Assembly (NCBI GenBank): GCA_023213395.1
Contig: CM041465.1
Coordinates: 124,999,741-125,063,740 of the forward strand
Direction of reading: 5' to 3'
Length of the DNA stretch: 64,000 nt
Source: Cycas panzhihuaensis
Taxonomy: Eukaryota; Cycadophyta
Shown: positions 10,258 through 19,994 of the stretch, one piece after another
Layout of the letters: each line of letters starts with the position of its first letter
Numbering within the stretch: position 1 is the stretch's first letter
Position numbers and translations under genes: made by a program
The notes under the pieces: generated by a model
Databases searched by the model: none
What the model was told of the DNA's origin: nothing
The model's input: the letters and a program-made list of their open reading frames with translations, nothing else

Positions 10258-10266
10258 CCCCCCCTT
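10258..10266 (-). other. copia-3 polypurine tract
   Basis: CCCCCCCTT on the plus strand, i.e. AAGGGGGGG directly before the LTR in element sense. Confidence 0.8.
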
Positions 10267-10310
10267 ATTGTTTACAATGTTAAGTCGAATCCCTAGACCA
10301 TCTCTAAATT

Positions 10311-11045
10311 TTACAAATTTCTCTTTACCAAGTGGCTTGGTAAAGATGTCTCATTGTCACGCTCTGTTGGTCGATATTGAAGATTGATCTCACCACTGTG
10401 TACATGCTCTCTGATGAAATGGTGGTGAACTTCAATATGCTTGGTCTGTGCATGAAAGACAGAATTCTTAGTCAGTTTGAGCACACTCTGATTGTCGCAA
10501 TGAATGTTGGTAGGTTGATCCTGCTCAAGTCCAAGTTCCCCAAGAATCCGTCGTAGCCAGATAGCCTCGCAGTCGCACCGATTGCTGACTTTGTACTCTG
10601 CTTTAGTGGAGGACAAAGTAACATTTGGTTTCTTCTTGCAACTCCACGAAACAGCTGCTGAACCAAGGGTAAAACAGTAACCCGAGGTTGATCTCCTGCT
10701 ATCCTGACATCCTGCCCAATCAGAATCAGAGAACCCTTCCAAAGTGAAGTTCTCATTATGTGCATCCTCAAGGCCAAACTGTAATGTATATTTGATGTAC
10801 TTGAGTATGCGTTTGGCTGCCTTCCAATGCTTCTGATTGGGTTGAGACATGAATCGAGAACAAATCCCAACTGCAAATGAAATGTCCGGACGAGTGTTGG
10901 TGAGATAGATGAGACTACCAATCAACTGCCGGTAAAGGGTGGGATCTGCAGGTTCAGCTTCCTCATTAAGAGTAAACTTGGTTCCGTTCTCCATGGGTGT
11001 AGGTGCTGTCTTGCAGTCATGCATCCTGAACCTCTGCAAGATGTC
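10311..11045 (-). pseudogene. pol: copia-3 RNase H and RT connection
   Basis: The same frame as the RT ORF, after an in-frame TGA (11046-11048). Motifs are typical of copia: TPMENGTKFTLNEEAE, TLYRQLIGSLIYLTNTRPD, GFSDSDWAGCQDSRRSTSGY, SSTKAEY and the TKHIEVHHHFIREHV end. The active-site region around SDSDWAG and the SSTKAEYK block are present, but the final residues (after YRPTE) depart from the family and look shifted. RNase H would remove RNA from the RNA-DNA hybrid. Nonfunctional as it stands. Confidence 0.88.
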
Positions 11046-12437
11046 TCAAGAATATTTTGCTTGGGAGATGAAGATATAGCCTGGCTGTTGCCATACCTCA
11101 AAGCCTAAAAAATAATGGAGAATTCCAAGATCAGTCATCTCGAAACTTCTCTTCAAATCATTCTGGAGAATCTTTATGAGCTTAGTGTCATCACCAGTGA
11201 TCACTAAGTCATCTACATACAAGGCAATAAAAATGACATGGTTTTGTTCATATTTGATGTACAAATTAGGATCTGAAGTAGATCGATGAAACCCATGTCT
11301 CAAAAAGTAGTCATCGATTTTTGAATACCATGCCCTAGGAGCTTGTTTCAAGCCATACAAAGCCTTTTTGAGGCGGCACACTAGATGCTCCTTGCCTTGT
11401 ACTTTGTAACCAGGAGGTTGCTCCAAGTATACCTCCTCTTGAAGATCGCTATTAAGAAAGGCGCTCTTCACGTCCATCTGATAAACTGGCCATTTGCATT
11501 GTGCTGCTAAAGTCAAAAGGAGTCTGATGGTGTTCATATTTGCCATTGGTGCAAAAGTTTCCTCATAATCAATGCCTTCCTTTTGTTTGAATCCCTTTGC
11601 TACAAGGCGTGCCTTCTGACGCTTAAGTGTACCATCAGAATGAAATTTGGTCTTATAGACCCATGTACAACTGATTGCCTGTTTATGTGGAGGCAATTCG
11701 ACCAAATCCCATGTGCCATTCTTGTGAATAGAATGGATCTCCTCATCCATGGCAACCTTCCAATTGTCATTTTTTGAAGCCTCCTCAAAGGTGGAAGGCT
11801 CATCAACAGAGAGCACTTCAGCCATAAGTGCAAAATTTGTTTGCTGCCTATATTTCGATGGACGTTTCTCTTCAATAATGTGACCGTTCTGCACCGTTTG
11901 AGTATACCATTTAGGTAACTTTTGAAATGAAGTAGCATGAACCTCAATGTCTTCTGGTCTAAGTGATTGATCAACAGAAGATGATGTGCAAGGTTCAAGT
12001 GGAGTAGAAGATGATGAAGTGGACGGTCCCACAGGTGCAAATGAAGTACACGGTGTAGAAGATTGAGAGGGAGGGAAGTCCTGAACAATCGTTTTGCCTT
12101 TATCAATAAAGGGTTGGATAGATGCCACATCCAACTCTTTTTTATCGTCTTCAACAAAGATTACATCTCTTGAGAGATGCATTTTTCTTCCAACGGGATC
12201 ATACAACTTGTAGGCCTTGCTATGAATGGCATATCCTACAAAGATGCATTTGAGACTATGCTTATCTAACTTTGTCCTTTGCTGATCAGGTATGTGCATA
12301 TATGCAGTGCACCCAAATGTCCTCAAATGGCTGATAGTCGGTTTCTTACCAGTCCATGCCTCCTCAGGTGTAATGTTGGTGATTGCTGTAGTAGGACTCC
12401 GGTTGGCCACATAGGCAGCTATGTGAAATGCTTCGGC
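11046..12437 (-). CDS. pol: copia-3 integrase C-terminus and reverse transcriptase (open fragment)
   Basis: The longest open copia stretch here (454 aa from the first candidate start at 12410; the frame is open back to 12438). It begins in the integrase C-terminus (NRSPTTAITNITPEEAWTG; RDVIFVEDDKKE). A Ser/Pro-rich linker follows, then [73 protein letters not shown] and the catalytic YVDD at 11208-11219. RT copies the element RNA into cDNA in the particle. Open ends are a TAG upstream (12438-12440) and a TGA downstream. All RT motifs seem intact, so this copy is recent. Confidence 0.93.
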   Translation of the reverse strand, partial: AEAFHIAAYVANRSPTTAITNITPEEAWTGKKPTISHLRTFGCTAYMHIPDQQRTKLDKHSLKCIFVGYAIHSKAYKLYDPVGRKMHLSRDVIFVEDDKKELDVASIQPFIDKGKTIVQDFPPSQSSTPCTSFAPVGPSTSSSSTPLEPCTSSSVDQSLRPEDIEVHATSFQKLPKWYTQTVQNGHIIEEKRPSKYRQQTNFALMAEVLSVDEPSTFEEASKNDNWKVAMDEEIHSIHKNGTWDLVELPPHKQAISCTWVYKTKFHSDGTLKRQKARLVAKGFKQKEGIDYEETFAPMANMNTIRLLLTLAAQCKWPVYQMDVKSAFLNSDLQEEVYLEQPPGYKVQGKEHLVCRLKKALYGLKQAPRAWYSKIDDYFLRHGFHRSTSDPNLYIKYEQNHVIFIALYVDDLVITGDDTKLIKILQNDLKRSFEMTDLGILHYFLGFEVWQQPGYIFISQAKYS

Positions 12438-13430
12438 CTAGTAAGCTCGAGGAAGTCCTTTCGCATGCATCATAGTTTTGGTTTTATTGGCCAAAGTTCT
12501 ATTCATTCTTTCGGAGACTCTGTTTTGTTGAGGAGTATGAGGAACTGTAAGTTGTCTCCGAATCCCATTATCCATGCAGTATTGGTTGAATTCTTTTGAA
12601 GTGAATTCACCTCCATTATCTGTCCTTAATGTTCCAATTGAATAGCCAGATTCATTTTCTACTTCAGCTTTGAATTCTTTGAACTTAGAGAATGCTTCTG
12701 ATTTGTGCTTTATGAAGTAGACCCAGACTTTATGAGAAAAGTCATCAATGAAGGAGATGTAGTACAATGCTCCTCCAAATGATTGAGTGGACATGGGTCC
12801 ACATAAGTCTGAGTGAATCAACTGCAAGGGATAAGATGCACGCCAAGCTTTGCCTTTAGGAAAGGCAAACAATGTTGAGTCCCCATTATGCAAGCTTAAA
12901 AGACATTTTGAACCATATATCTTCGGAAGCCCATATACCATGTTCTTGTTCATCATCTGCTTCAAATTATCTAGGCTTAAATGACCTAGACGTCGATGCC
13001 ACAATTGCATTTTTGACAAAGATATAGTGACCATGGAACCAGAATAAGCAGAATCAAGTGTAATGTTATTGGCATCCAATTTGTAAAGACCTTGATACTC
13101 ATATGCAACAGCTACAATCTGGTCATTTTTGTCACTAATGACACATTTCCCATTCTTGAATAATACGCTCATCTGTTGCTTGTCCAACTTGCTAACAGAT
13201 AGCAAACTCTTCTCCATGGAAGGAATGAAATATGCATCACTATTGGGAAATGTGAAGGAAGGATTTTCTGAAGAGTGGAAAGAAGCTATTGTGCCTATGT
13301 CTGAAAGCTTGACAGATTCATTATTTCCAAAGGTCACTGATTGACCTTTACCTTCCTTAATATTACAAAGGAGTTCTTCACTCCCTGTCATATGTTGTGT
13401 AGCTCCTAAATCAACAATCCGAGTGTGATC
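12438..13430 (-). pseudogene. pol: copia-3 protease, GAG-pre-integrase and integrase core
   Basis: ORF 12438-13391 plus the in-frame upstream protease site, which reads RIVDLGATQHMTG (catalytic Asp kept, Ser to Leu). Next come MEKSLLSVSKLDKQQ, the LWHRRLGHLSLDNLKQ zinc-binding segment, LIHSDLCGPM (first catalytic Asp), FIDDFSHKVWVYF, LRTDNGGEFTS (second Asp) and ERMNRTLANKT (Glu). Around KCLLSLHNGDSTLFAFPKG the second half of the zinc finger (two Cys) is lost through compensating small shifts; copia-5 keeps KCLCEACIMG there. The ORF ends at TAG in the RAYW context of the family. Confidence 0.9.
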
Positions 13431-14450
13431 ATCCTTGGATGAGTGATATGCACAAAATAGTTTGTCTTCATCGGCAAACTGATTAAAGTGGCGTTGGTTG
13501 CCACCTCTATAACCCCTCCTTCCTCTTTGACCTCCTCGATAGGCACCTCGATTTGGTCGAGGGGGATTTTATTCGCTCGTCAATTCTTTGAAATCTCTGT
13601 CGGTATTGTTGCCTTGGCTGTTGTTGTCTCCGTCTTTGTGGCTGTTGTTGTTGCTGTTGTCGACGTAGATCTGCCTGCTTTTTTCTACAATCAGGTGCAA
13701 TGTGGCCAAGTTTGCCACAATAATGACATACAACATTTGACTTTGAGGAGCCAATATTCATGTTTCCAAACTGCTTTGTGAGTGCAGGTTTGGAGATTTG
13801 TTTGGCCTTTGACTTGGCCGTGAAAGCACCTGGTGTAGATGGTTCTTCATTGTCCTTAGCATAAATCTACTCTTCTTGAAGCAATAAACTTTCAAGTTCA
13901 TTAAATGTCATCCTCTTAAGTGAACCATCTCGAGTGGTAGATGAAATGAAGCCGTTGTAGTCCTTTGGCAATGGAAGTGATGAGCTCATCCCTTGTTGCA
14001 GGACTACCTAGAGTATTCAGTTCATTACATACCTCCTTAATGGAGGAAAGAAAAGCCGACATAGGCTTGACAAACTTAACAGAATACAATTTGGCTTTCA
14101 CCATCAGAATACGAGCTTCATCTCGCCTTTCGTACAATGAGGACAAAGTGTCCCAAGTTTCTTTAGAAGTTTTAGCAGAAGAAATATTTTGATCCACATG
14201 CACATCCACAATCATATGAAGAAATGCCAAAGCGATCTCGTCTTTGGCTTCCCAAGTAGCAACACGTTCATAATCAACATCATCTTCATCATCATTGTTA
14301 ACAAGTGCAGGATTGGGGATTCTCCCAGAAACATATCCTCAGAATTCATTCATTATCAAGAGGTTTTGTGTGATTCTTTTCCATTCTTGATAATTTTCTT
14401 GCCCTGTTAATCTTATTGTGCATGCATTGAGCATGTTAATAGCAGCCATG
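13431..14450 (-). pseudogene. gag: copia-3 gag
   Basis: Starts at the minus-strand ATG (14450, MAAINMLNAC as in copia-5). It has a TGA soon after MNEF, then a long open capsid region (13916-14230: LAFLHMIVDVHVDQN, WDTLSSLYERRDEARILMV, VKPMSAFLSSIKEVCNELN). A frame change follows near 13950. ORF 13507-13761 has the canonical knuckle CHYCGKLGHIAPDC (13687-13728) and then a Gln/Arg-rich tract with seven consecutive Gln. A further shift near 13560 leads into the protease frame. Gag packages the RNA; this copy is broken in about four places. Confidence 0.88.
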
Positions 14451-16340
14451 TTTCACTTGTATACTTAAAAGCTAGCAAATAACCTGGTAACTTCAAAGCT
14501 TTGTCGCTTAAGTTCCCCCTTCTAACGAAACCACCAGTCCTGATTTTACAAGAAGATCCAACGACTGGATGGAGTGATGAGGGGTGGTGGACTTCGGCTA
14601 TTGAGTTGGTCCAAGTTAAATGTAGCAGAGGCAAGGTTTAAACCTTTTTCGAGCCTCTCCAACCAGATTTTAAAATTCACTTTTAGAAAGTTTTAAAGTG
14701 AATTTCAAGATACATTTACTTGGATGATGTACTTAGTGTGAATGCTTTGATTAAGCTTACAATGAGAGGCTTCTTAAGAAGCAAGTACATGAGAATAATG
14801 AGCACTTGATTAAGTGTTTTAAGTGCTTTTGAAATCCAAGTAAAAATGTTGAAGTGCTTGAGTACAAAATGTAAGTACTTTGAGAGTTTAGTACTTAAAA
14901 AATGAAGCAAAACTTGATAACGAGTGCAAAGGACGGGTTCGTTTTAATGCTCCAAAGCTGATGTAGAGAGAGAACCACTTGCCAAACGAGTACTAAGTGT
15001 ACTCCAAACACCAAGCGAACGCTAAGCACCAAGTTGTTGAGACTTTAAAATAGTCCCAACAATCCAACAGAAAGAGTGATTTTATTAAGTACAAGTATTT
15101 CAGCCTCCTTTTTTGAGATTTTGAAGGTTATGAGACACCATGCAAGGTGCCAAAAAATTAGCTCAAATGGTGATGAATGTCACCTTTACAATATGAACAT
15201 GCTTATTAACCTCTTAATGCTTTTATAGCATTTAAATGAGTGCTAAAAGAGCTTAAAAAAAAAGAAATGAAGGCTGAAATCAACATTTTTGCAACTTTGC
15301 ATCAATAGAACACCGCGCAGGGAGTCTTTACAAGTACTTAAGTCATGTGACTTCAATCTTTAAAGAGAGGAGAATGACTTGGCATAAGTCATTTAATGAA
15401 TCCTCTATACACCAAGAAGATTTTAATCCTCTTAAAGCACTAAAAGTACTCTTATGTGCCACCTGAAAATGCTTTAGAAAGGAGAATGAATCTCACTAAA
15501 AAAAACTTCTCAAAGTATTTAAGCTGCCAACATCTTAACATGTCTCTTTAAGACAGTCTTGAAATAGAACTGAATAGCTTAGAGCCTCTTTTAAAACAAT
15601 GGACCCCGCTTGATTAACAATTCTAAAAGTTTCTCTTAAAAAAACCTTTATAAAAGGGACTTATATCAACATAAGCATATTCTAAAGAATATGCTAGAAT
15701 GCATATAAGCAAATTATTGAATTATGCCATAATCGAAACCGATTTTTTAAAAATGAAATTGTTGGCGGCGCTTCCTCCGTGCATTTTCCGAGGCTTCCGT
15801 GCAGGTCGTGCGGCTTGCTCCCGTGGCGGCTTGCTCTCGTGGCGGCTGGCTCCCATAACTGCTCCCGTGCAACTTCCCTGCAGACTCCCTTGTGCAGGGA
15901 CGAGAAGACGTGCGGCTTCCGTGCACAGTCCTGCGTGCAAGCTCTGTGTGCAGAGACGTGGACAGATCCCGTGAAGGCTCCAAATGCGGACTTCTCCGTG
16001 ACTGCTTCCTCCGTGCGCAGCTTGGTGAGCTCCGTCACGGGGTTCACGTGGACAGGCTCCCTTGCGCAGATTCAAGGATAGATTCCCGTGCAGGGACAGA
16101 CGCAGGGCTCCCGTGTGGAGAAAAGACAGAGGGATAGACTCCCTTTGCAGGTTCTTCTGTGCGCAGATTCCAGGAACAAACTCTCGTGGATAGGCTCCAG
16201 AGCAGGTACAGACTTCAGTGGAGGCAACACCAGGTAGTAAAACCAGAGGCAAATGTGTGCCAGTCAGGCAGTAAGCTTAAGCTTGCGTGAAGAGCTTGAA
16301 AGAACATTTGATGGATACCAACCAGCACCACCAAGCCAAA
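14451..16340 (-). other. copia-3 leader, GC-rich near the PBS
   Basis: About 1.9 kb between PBS and gag with no credible gene. The part next to the PBS (15760-16250) is GC-rich and built from loosely repeated CCGTGCAG-like words. Overlapping ORFs there on both strands (for example 15722-16252) are low-complexity and lack family resemblance. The gag-proximal half is A+T-rich with many AAGTACTT/AAGTGCTT words and resembles the copia-5 leader. Confidence 0.6.
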
Positions 16341-16352
16341 GCTCTCATACCA
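16341..16352 (-). other. copia-3 primer-binding site
   Basis: In element sense TGGTATGAGAGC, which is the initiator-Met PBS TGGTATCAGAGC with one C-to-G change. Two bases separate it from the LTR. Confidence 0.8.
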
Positions 16353-16354
16353 AA

Positions 16355-16801
16355 TGTTAGAATGGGCCAAATGGCCTCACAAGTCCAAGATAATAACAAA
16401 ACACAAAAGCATAACATGCATTAAGCAGCAACAAGGTAAAACACAAAGAGAGAAAGAGGAGCAAGACAATGATACCAAAAATGTGGTGTTGGAATTGGCC
16501 CAACCACCAAAGAATGCTCAGCTTGATTAGCAAACTGACAGAATAACAAAGTAGCTCCAACTCTTAATGAGAAACAATGAAGAGAGGACTCATTAAATAG
16601 AGGGAGATGAGAGGCCAAAGACTATTGCATGATTGACAAGTGTCCATTGGGAGCTCTTGTGAGCAAAAGTGCAAGGGGGTCATTTAACCCTCAAGTGACA
16701 ACATTATGTCACTAGACATAAAGTGGGTGTGTACTTTATCACTTAAGTGATAAAATCACCCCTAAAGTACAAAAGTGCATATAGTACATTAAAGTGCACA
16801 T
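16355..16801 (-). repeat. copia-3 5' LTR, major part
   Basis: Matches 9726-10193 until gypsy-1 enters after CACAT. Relative to the partner it has lost one of two GACAAGTGTC repeats plus the DNA between them (37 bp), and it has a 16 bp extra segment near 16412-16428. Confidence 0.92.
16797..16801. repeat. TSD CACAT, left copy, of gypsy-1
   Basis: Exact copy at 26759-26763. Confidence 0.93.
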
Positions 16802-17261
16802 TGTGTGGTTGATTTTGTCATTACAACCACTAAAGGGCTGCTACGAACTACTACAGGTTGCTATGAGGCTGCTGAGTCGCTATAGGTCGCTACTATAGGT
16901 CGCTACATGGTGCGAGCTTGCTACACAACTACTATTCAGGCAGGGAATGGGGCTGTCCGGCGTGAGCGGACCCATGACGCTTAGAAAGTAACTTATTTTG
17001 TGAAAAAGAAAACAGTTATGTAACGTTCTTAGAAGAGTATAAAAGAGGAGAACCGCAATGTGCGGTATGTACTTCAGTTTGCTTATGTCTATGTAAAAGA
17101 ATTCTGCCACGTGTAAGGCAGCCCTTACATGTCGTCTGGCAAGCGTCTGGTTGTGAGAGGACCAGACGCGGTGCCATTTTGAGTAATTAATTCTGGATGG
17201 ATTTATTCTAAAAGTGTGTCTTTCTCTTTGCAATTGTCTGAGCATGATTGAGGCCCACACA
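16802..17261 (+). repeat. gypsy-1 5' LTR
   Basis: 460 bp, TGTGTGGTTG...GGCCCACACA. Near-identical to the 3' LTR except for clustered differences at about 16870-16985 and one short block near 17120-17135. Confidence 0.93.
17038..17044 (+). promoter_or_regulatory. TATA box of gypsy-1 LTR
   Basis: TATAAAA in GTATAAAAGAGG, also at 26533-26539 in the 3' LTR. It lies in the perfectly conserved half of the LTR. Confidence 0.65.
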
Positions 17262-17263
17262 TA

Positions 17264-17280
17264 TTGGTTCCGTTGCCGGA
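17264..17280 (+). other. gypsy-1 primer-binding site
   Basis: TTGGTTCCGTTGCCGGA, two bases after the LTR. It resembles the reverse complement of a plant tRNA ending CCGGCAACGGNNCCA (Asp-type). A related motif (TTGATTCCGTTGTCGAG) stands at 39187-39203 in gypsy-2. Confidence 0.7.
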
Positions 17281-17590
17281 TTTCCTATCAGAAAAAGATG
17301 AAAAGATAAAGACCTGAAGCCGCTCATGCCACCTAGGGTGAATTCGTTGAAAAAGATAGAAACTCGGGACGAGAGAAGTAGACGCTGGGACGCAGAGAAG
17401 AGCCAGGAGGGCGCGCGAAGACCCAGAGAAATAATAGAAAAGAAGCCGGTAAAAAAGTGAGGTTGGAAGGGGAGGCAAGAGGAAAGCGGACCCTCATGCA
17501 CCGGTAGATTGTAACAAGGACGAGGAACCTCAGGAAGACACGAGTCGGCTGAAGGAAGAAAGAAGTGGAAAATTTTTGAACAAAAATCAA

Positions 17591-17755
17591 GGCACAGAAG
17601 ATAAAGTTGTAGAAGACAAAGGCGCGGAGGATAAAGCCGCGGAAGACGGAAGCACAGAAGATAAAGTTGCAGAAGACAAAGGCGCGGAGGATAAAGCCGC
17701 GGAAGACGGAAGCACAGAAGATAAAGTTGCAGAAGAAAAAGGCGCGGAAGATAAC
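17591..17755 (+). repeat. 60 bp in-frame tandem repeat in gypsy-1 gag
   Basis: Exact 60 bp period, about 2.8 copies, near-identical units beginning GCACAGAAGATAAAGTTG. Confidence 0.95.
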
Positions 17756-17823
17756 GACATAGAAGAAGGAGACCTGCAAAATTGCCAGGTATGGAACAAT
17801 GTTGATATATTTCAAAAACTTTT

Positions 17824-18160
17824 AGGGCAGCAAACCCAATTAGGGTTGCGCTAGAAAGAACAATTGCTGGTAAACCAGCAGGAGGAAGGGCAGCAAACCC
17901 AATTAGGGTTGCGCCAGAAAGAACAATTCGGTAAACCAAATAGAGGAAGGGAAGAAACCCAATTAGGGTTGCGCCAGGAAGAACAATTGCCGGTAAACCA
18001 GCAGGAGGAAGGGCAGCGAACCCAATTAGGGTTGCGCCAGAAGAACAAATTGCCGGTAAACCGGGAGGAAGGGCAGCGAACCCAATTAGGGTTGCGCCAG
18101 GGTGAAGCAAAGCGTCATTGGAAAACAAAGAAAAGGCGACAAACCCAGCTTGGGGTGCGC
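17824..18160 (+). repeat. 60-63 bp in-frame tandem repeat in gypsy-1 gag
   Basis: The core AACCCAATTAGGGTTGCGCC recurs at about 17833, 17896, 17956, 18019 and 18079 (steps 63, 60, 63, 60), with a diverged unit near 18138. Confidence 0.93.
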
Positions 18161-18427
18161 CAAGTAGGTGATTTGCTGCAAATTCATAAAGAATTGAGCC
18201 CAGAAGAAGTAGGAAATTCATTAAAAATCCAGCAATCAATAGACTGGCAAATTCAAGAAGAACATTTGAGTAAAGAAACAGAATGGCTACTTGAAAATTC
18301 ACAGAAACTGATTAATAAAGAATTGCCTAAGGGTAATGAAACAGTGCAGGAAGATTTGGAAAGGATAAATAAGCAAATAGGCAGTTTTGAAACAAAGGAA
18401 GAAAATTTATTAAAATTAGAAATATAA

Positions 18428-19420
18428 AGTACCACCGCAACAGGTTGGGACTGTTATATTCTTCAGGTAAAAGAGGATCATTCCCATGTACTGAATCCAT
18501 TATATAGAATGACTCGCATGTTCACAGGGTCATCCTTTATTGATGAAAGTCCAGAAAGCGCAGCGTTGAGGTAGGAAGGTAACGAGAACGAATTGAATGT
18601 AATTGACCCAAAGAAGACAGTTCTTGACTCGAGAACAATGTCGCAAGGAAGTGGGGGAAGTCAAGCAATTCCTCCATGTGTGGTGGTGTAATGATGCTAT
18701 GTTTGGGCATCTCGGTTTGATGGCTCGGGAGATCCCGAGATCACCTCGCCTTGTTTTCTAATATGTTGAAAATCAAGAAAGTCAAGGATCGAGGAGGAAA
18801 TTAAGGCGATTTTTTCTACATTGCGAGGAATAGCGATTGCATGGTACCAAAGATGTTGCAAGAACGAATCCCGGTTGGGAAATGGTCCAAACAAAATTTC
18901 GGATAGATTCCAAAGACTAAGAGATCCGATGGCGGTATTCCAGGCCCTGGAAGAAATTAGACAAATTCCAGGTGAGTCGGTTAATGATTTTGATGGTAGA
19001 CTGAGAATCATATTAAATAAAATGGATCCATTGGTTCCAATAAATCCAATGCTGTCACTTAAATATTTTGTACAAGGGTTATTACCACACTTAAAAGAAA
19101 AAATCATGTTTCATCCCTTAAATAATTATGAGCAAGTGAAAGAATTAGCACTGCGATTTGAAAATCAAACAAGGACAACATATAATGGAATCCAGAATAT
19201 AGGACCATCATCCTTATGGACCATAAATCCAGAAATTGAGAAGTTGAAGAAAGAATTGGAATTGCTAAAACAGCAGTCCATGGTACCATCTGCTGAAATC
19301 CAGCAGAATGATGAGATTGAAAAATTAAGGAGTGAAATAGCTAAGTTAAAGATGGGGAAAGCACGAGAAAATGTGTGGTGTCCACCTCCTCATGGACAAA
19401 GAAGGACATTTCAGAAATGA
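18428..19420 (+). pseudogene. gag: gypsy-1 gag capsid
   Basis: After a broken stretch (about 18630-18820) with the capsid entry WASRFDGSGDPEI, ORF 18821-19420 reads as retrotransposon gag: GIAIAWYQRCC, DRFQRLRDPMAVFQALEEIR, GESVNDFDGRLRIILNKM and LKYFVQGLLPHLKEKIM. A Leu/Lys coiled-coil segment follows (EIEKLKKELELLKQQ; EIEKLRSEIAKLKMG). The capsid forms the particle shell. The entry is disrupted by frame changes, so it is not translatable as one protein. Confidence 0.88.
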
Positions 19421-19994
19421 ACATCAACAAAGAGAGAAGAAATGGTGTGAGATCTGTAGGAGAGAAAATCATAATACATGGGAGTGTTACTACAGAAATC
19501 CACCAAAAGAATCTTTTTATTAAAAAAAGGAGAATTCTTCCTTTAAGCAATACAAAGGGAAGACAAAACCAGTACGCTGCCACTTGCGTTCTAGATGGGG
19601 ACATTTTAGGACAGACTGTCCATTGGAGAAACAAGGAAAGGATTATATCTGTGAAGAATGTGGTCCAGCAGATCATGAATGGGCAAATTGTCCAAATAAT
19701 CCTGGTTCTAAGATACAAACTTCGAATCTGGCTACAAAAATTCCAGATAAGGAAAAGCCAGTATATGTGCAGACGAGAAGTGGAAAAGCCACCAACTTGA
19801 CAGAGACAATAAATTTTCCAGATCCAAAGATAGAGAAAAGAAGACTGCAGGAAGCTGTTGATGCAATACAAGAGGCAACAAGGACAATACAATTGGAGGA
19901 AATGCAACAAGCGAATCGATTTAAAGGAAATGTATACCAGAGAAGACCGTTAGCACATGAGGAGCAAAATCACGGCAAAAGTTGCAAATGGTAA
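19421..19994 (+). pseudogene. gag: gypsy-1 nucleocapsid with three CCHC-type knuckles
   Basis: In one frame lie three knuckles: CEICRRENHNTWEC (19446-19487), CHLRSRWGHFRTDC (19578-19619, second Cys replaced by Arg) and CEECGPADHEWANC (19650-19691). A TAA lies between the first and second. ORF 19584-19994 then runs on with VYVQTRSGKATNL and a charged helix to the protease region. Multiple knuckles bind element RNA. The same arrangement occurs in gypsy-2, so the extra knuckles are a lineage trait. Confidence 0.85.

Larger units (their letters stand above)
17326..18427 (+). pseudogene. gag: gypsy-1 gag N-terminal region with two tandem-repeat domains
   Basis: The ATG at 17326 opens MPPRVNSLKKIETRDE and hits TGA at 17458. 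The neighbouring frame is open from 17453 to 18427 apart from one TAG (17852-17854) at a position where the sister repeats have CAG. It encodes a 20-residue acidic repeat (EDKVAEDKGAEDKAAEDGST, about 2.8 copies, 17591-17755). A second repeat of 20-21 residues follows (QTQLGLRQKEQ core, 5 copies plus a degenerate sixth, 17824-18160). A charged, probably helical tail (WLLENSQKLINKELP) ends the region. N-terminal repeat domains like these are not standard for gag, and I do not recognise their role. Confidence 0.75.

Noticed and set aside
11600-12157. 185 aa minus ORF in another frame
   Set aside because: Out-of-frame shadow of the copia-3 integrase-RT linker, which carries clear pol motifs.
15722-16252. 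176 aa minus ORF and overlapping plus ORFs in the copia-3 leader
   Set aside because: Low-complexity, open in several frames on both strands because of GC-rich repeats; no domain resemblance.
17587-17799. Minus-strand Ser/Ala-rich repeat ORF
   Set aside because: Antisense shadow of the acidic gag repeat.
17208-18302. Minus-strand ORF of 364 aa with repeated PPAGLPAIV-like units
   Set aside because: It is the antisense of the gypsy-1 gag repeats. Low unit divergence keeps the antisense frame open by chance; the plus strand has colinear gag context.
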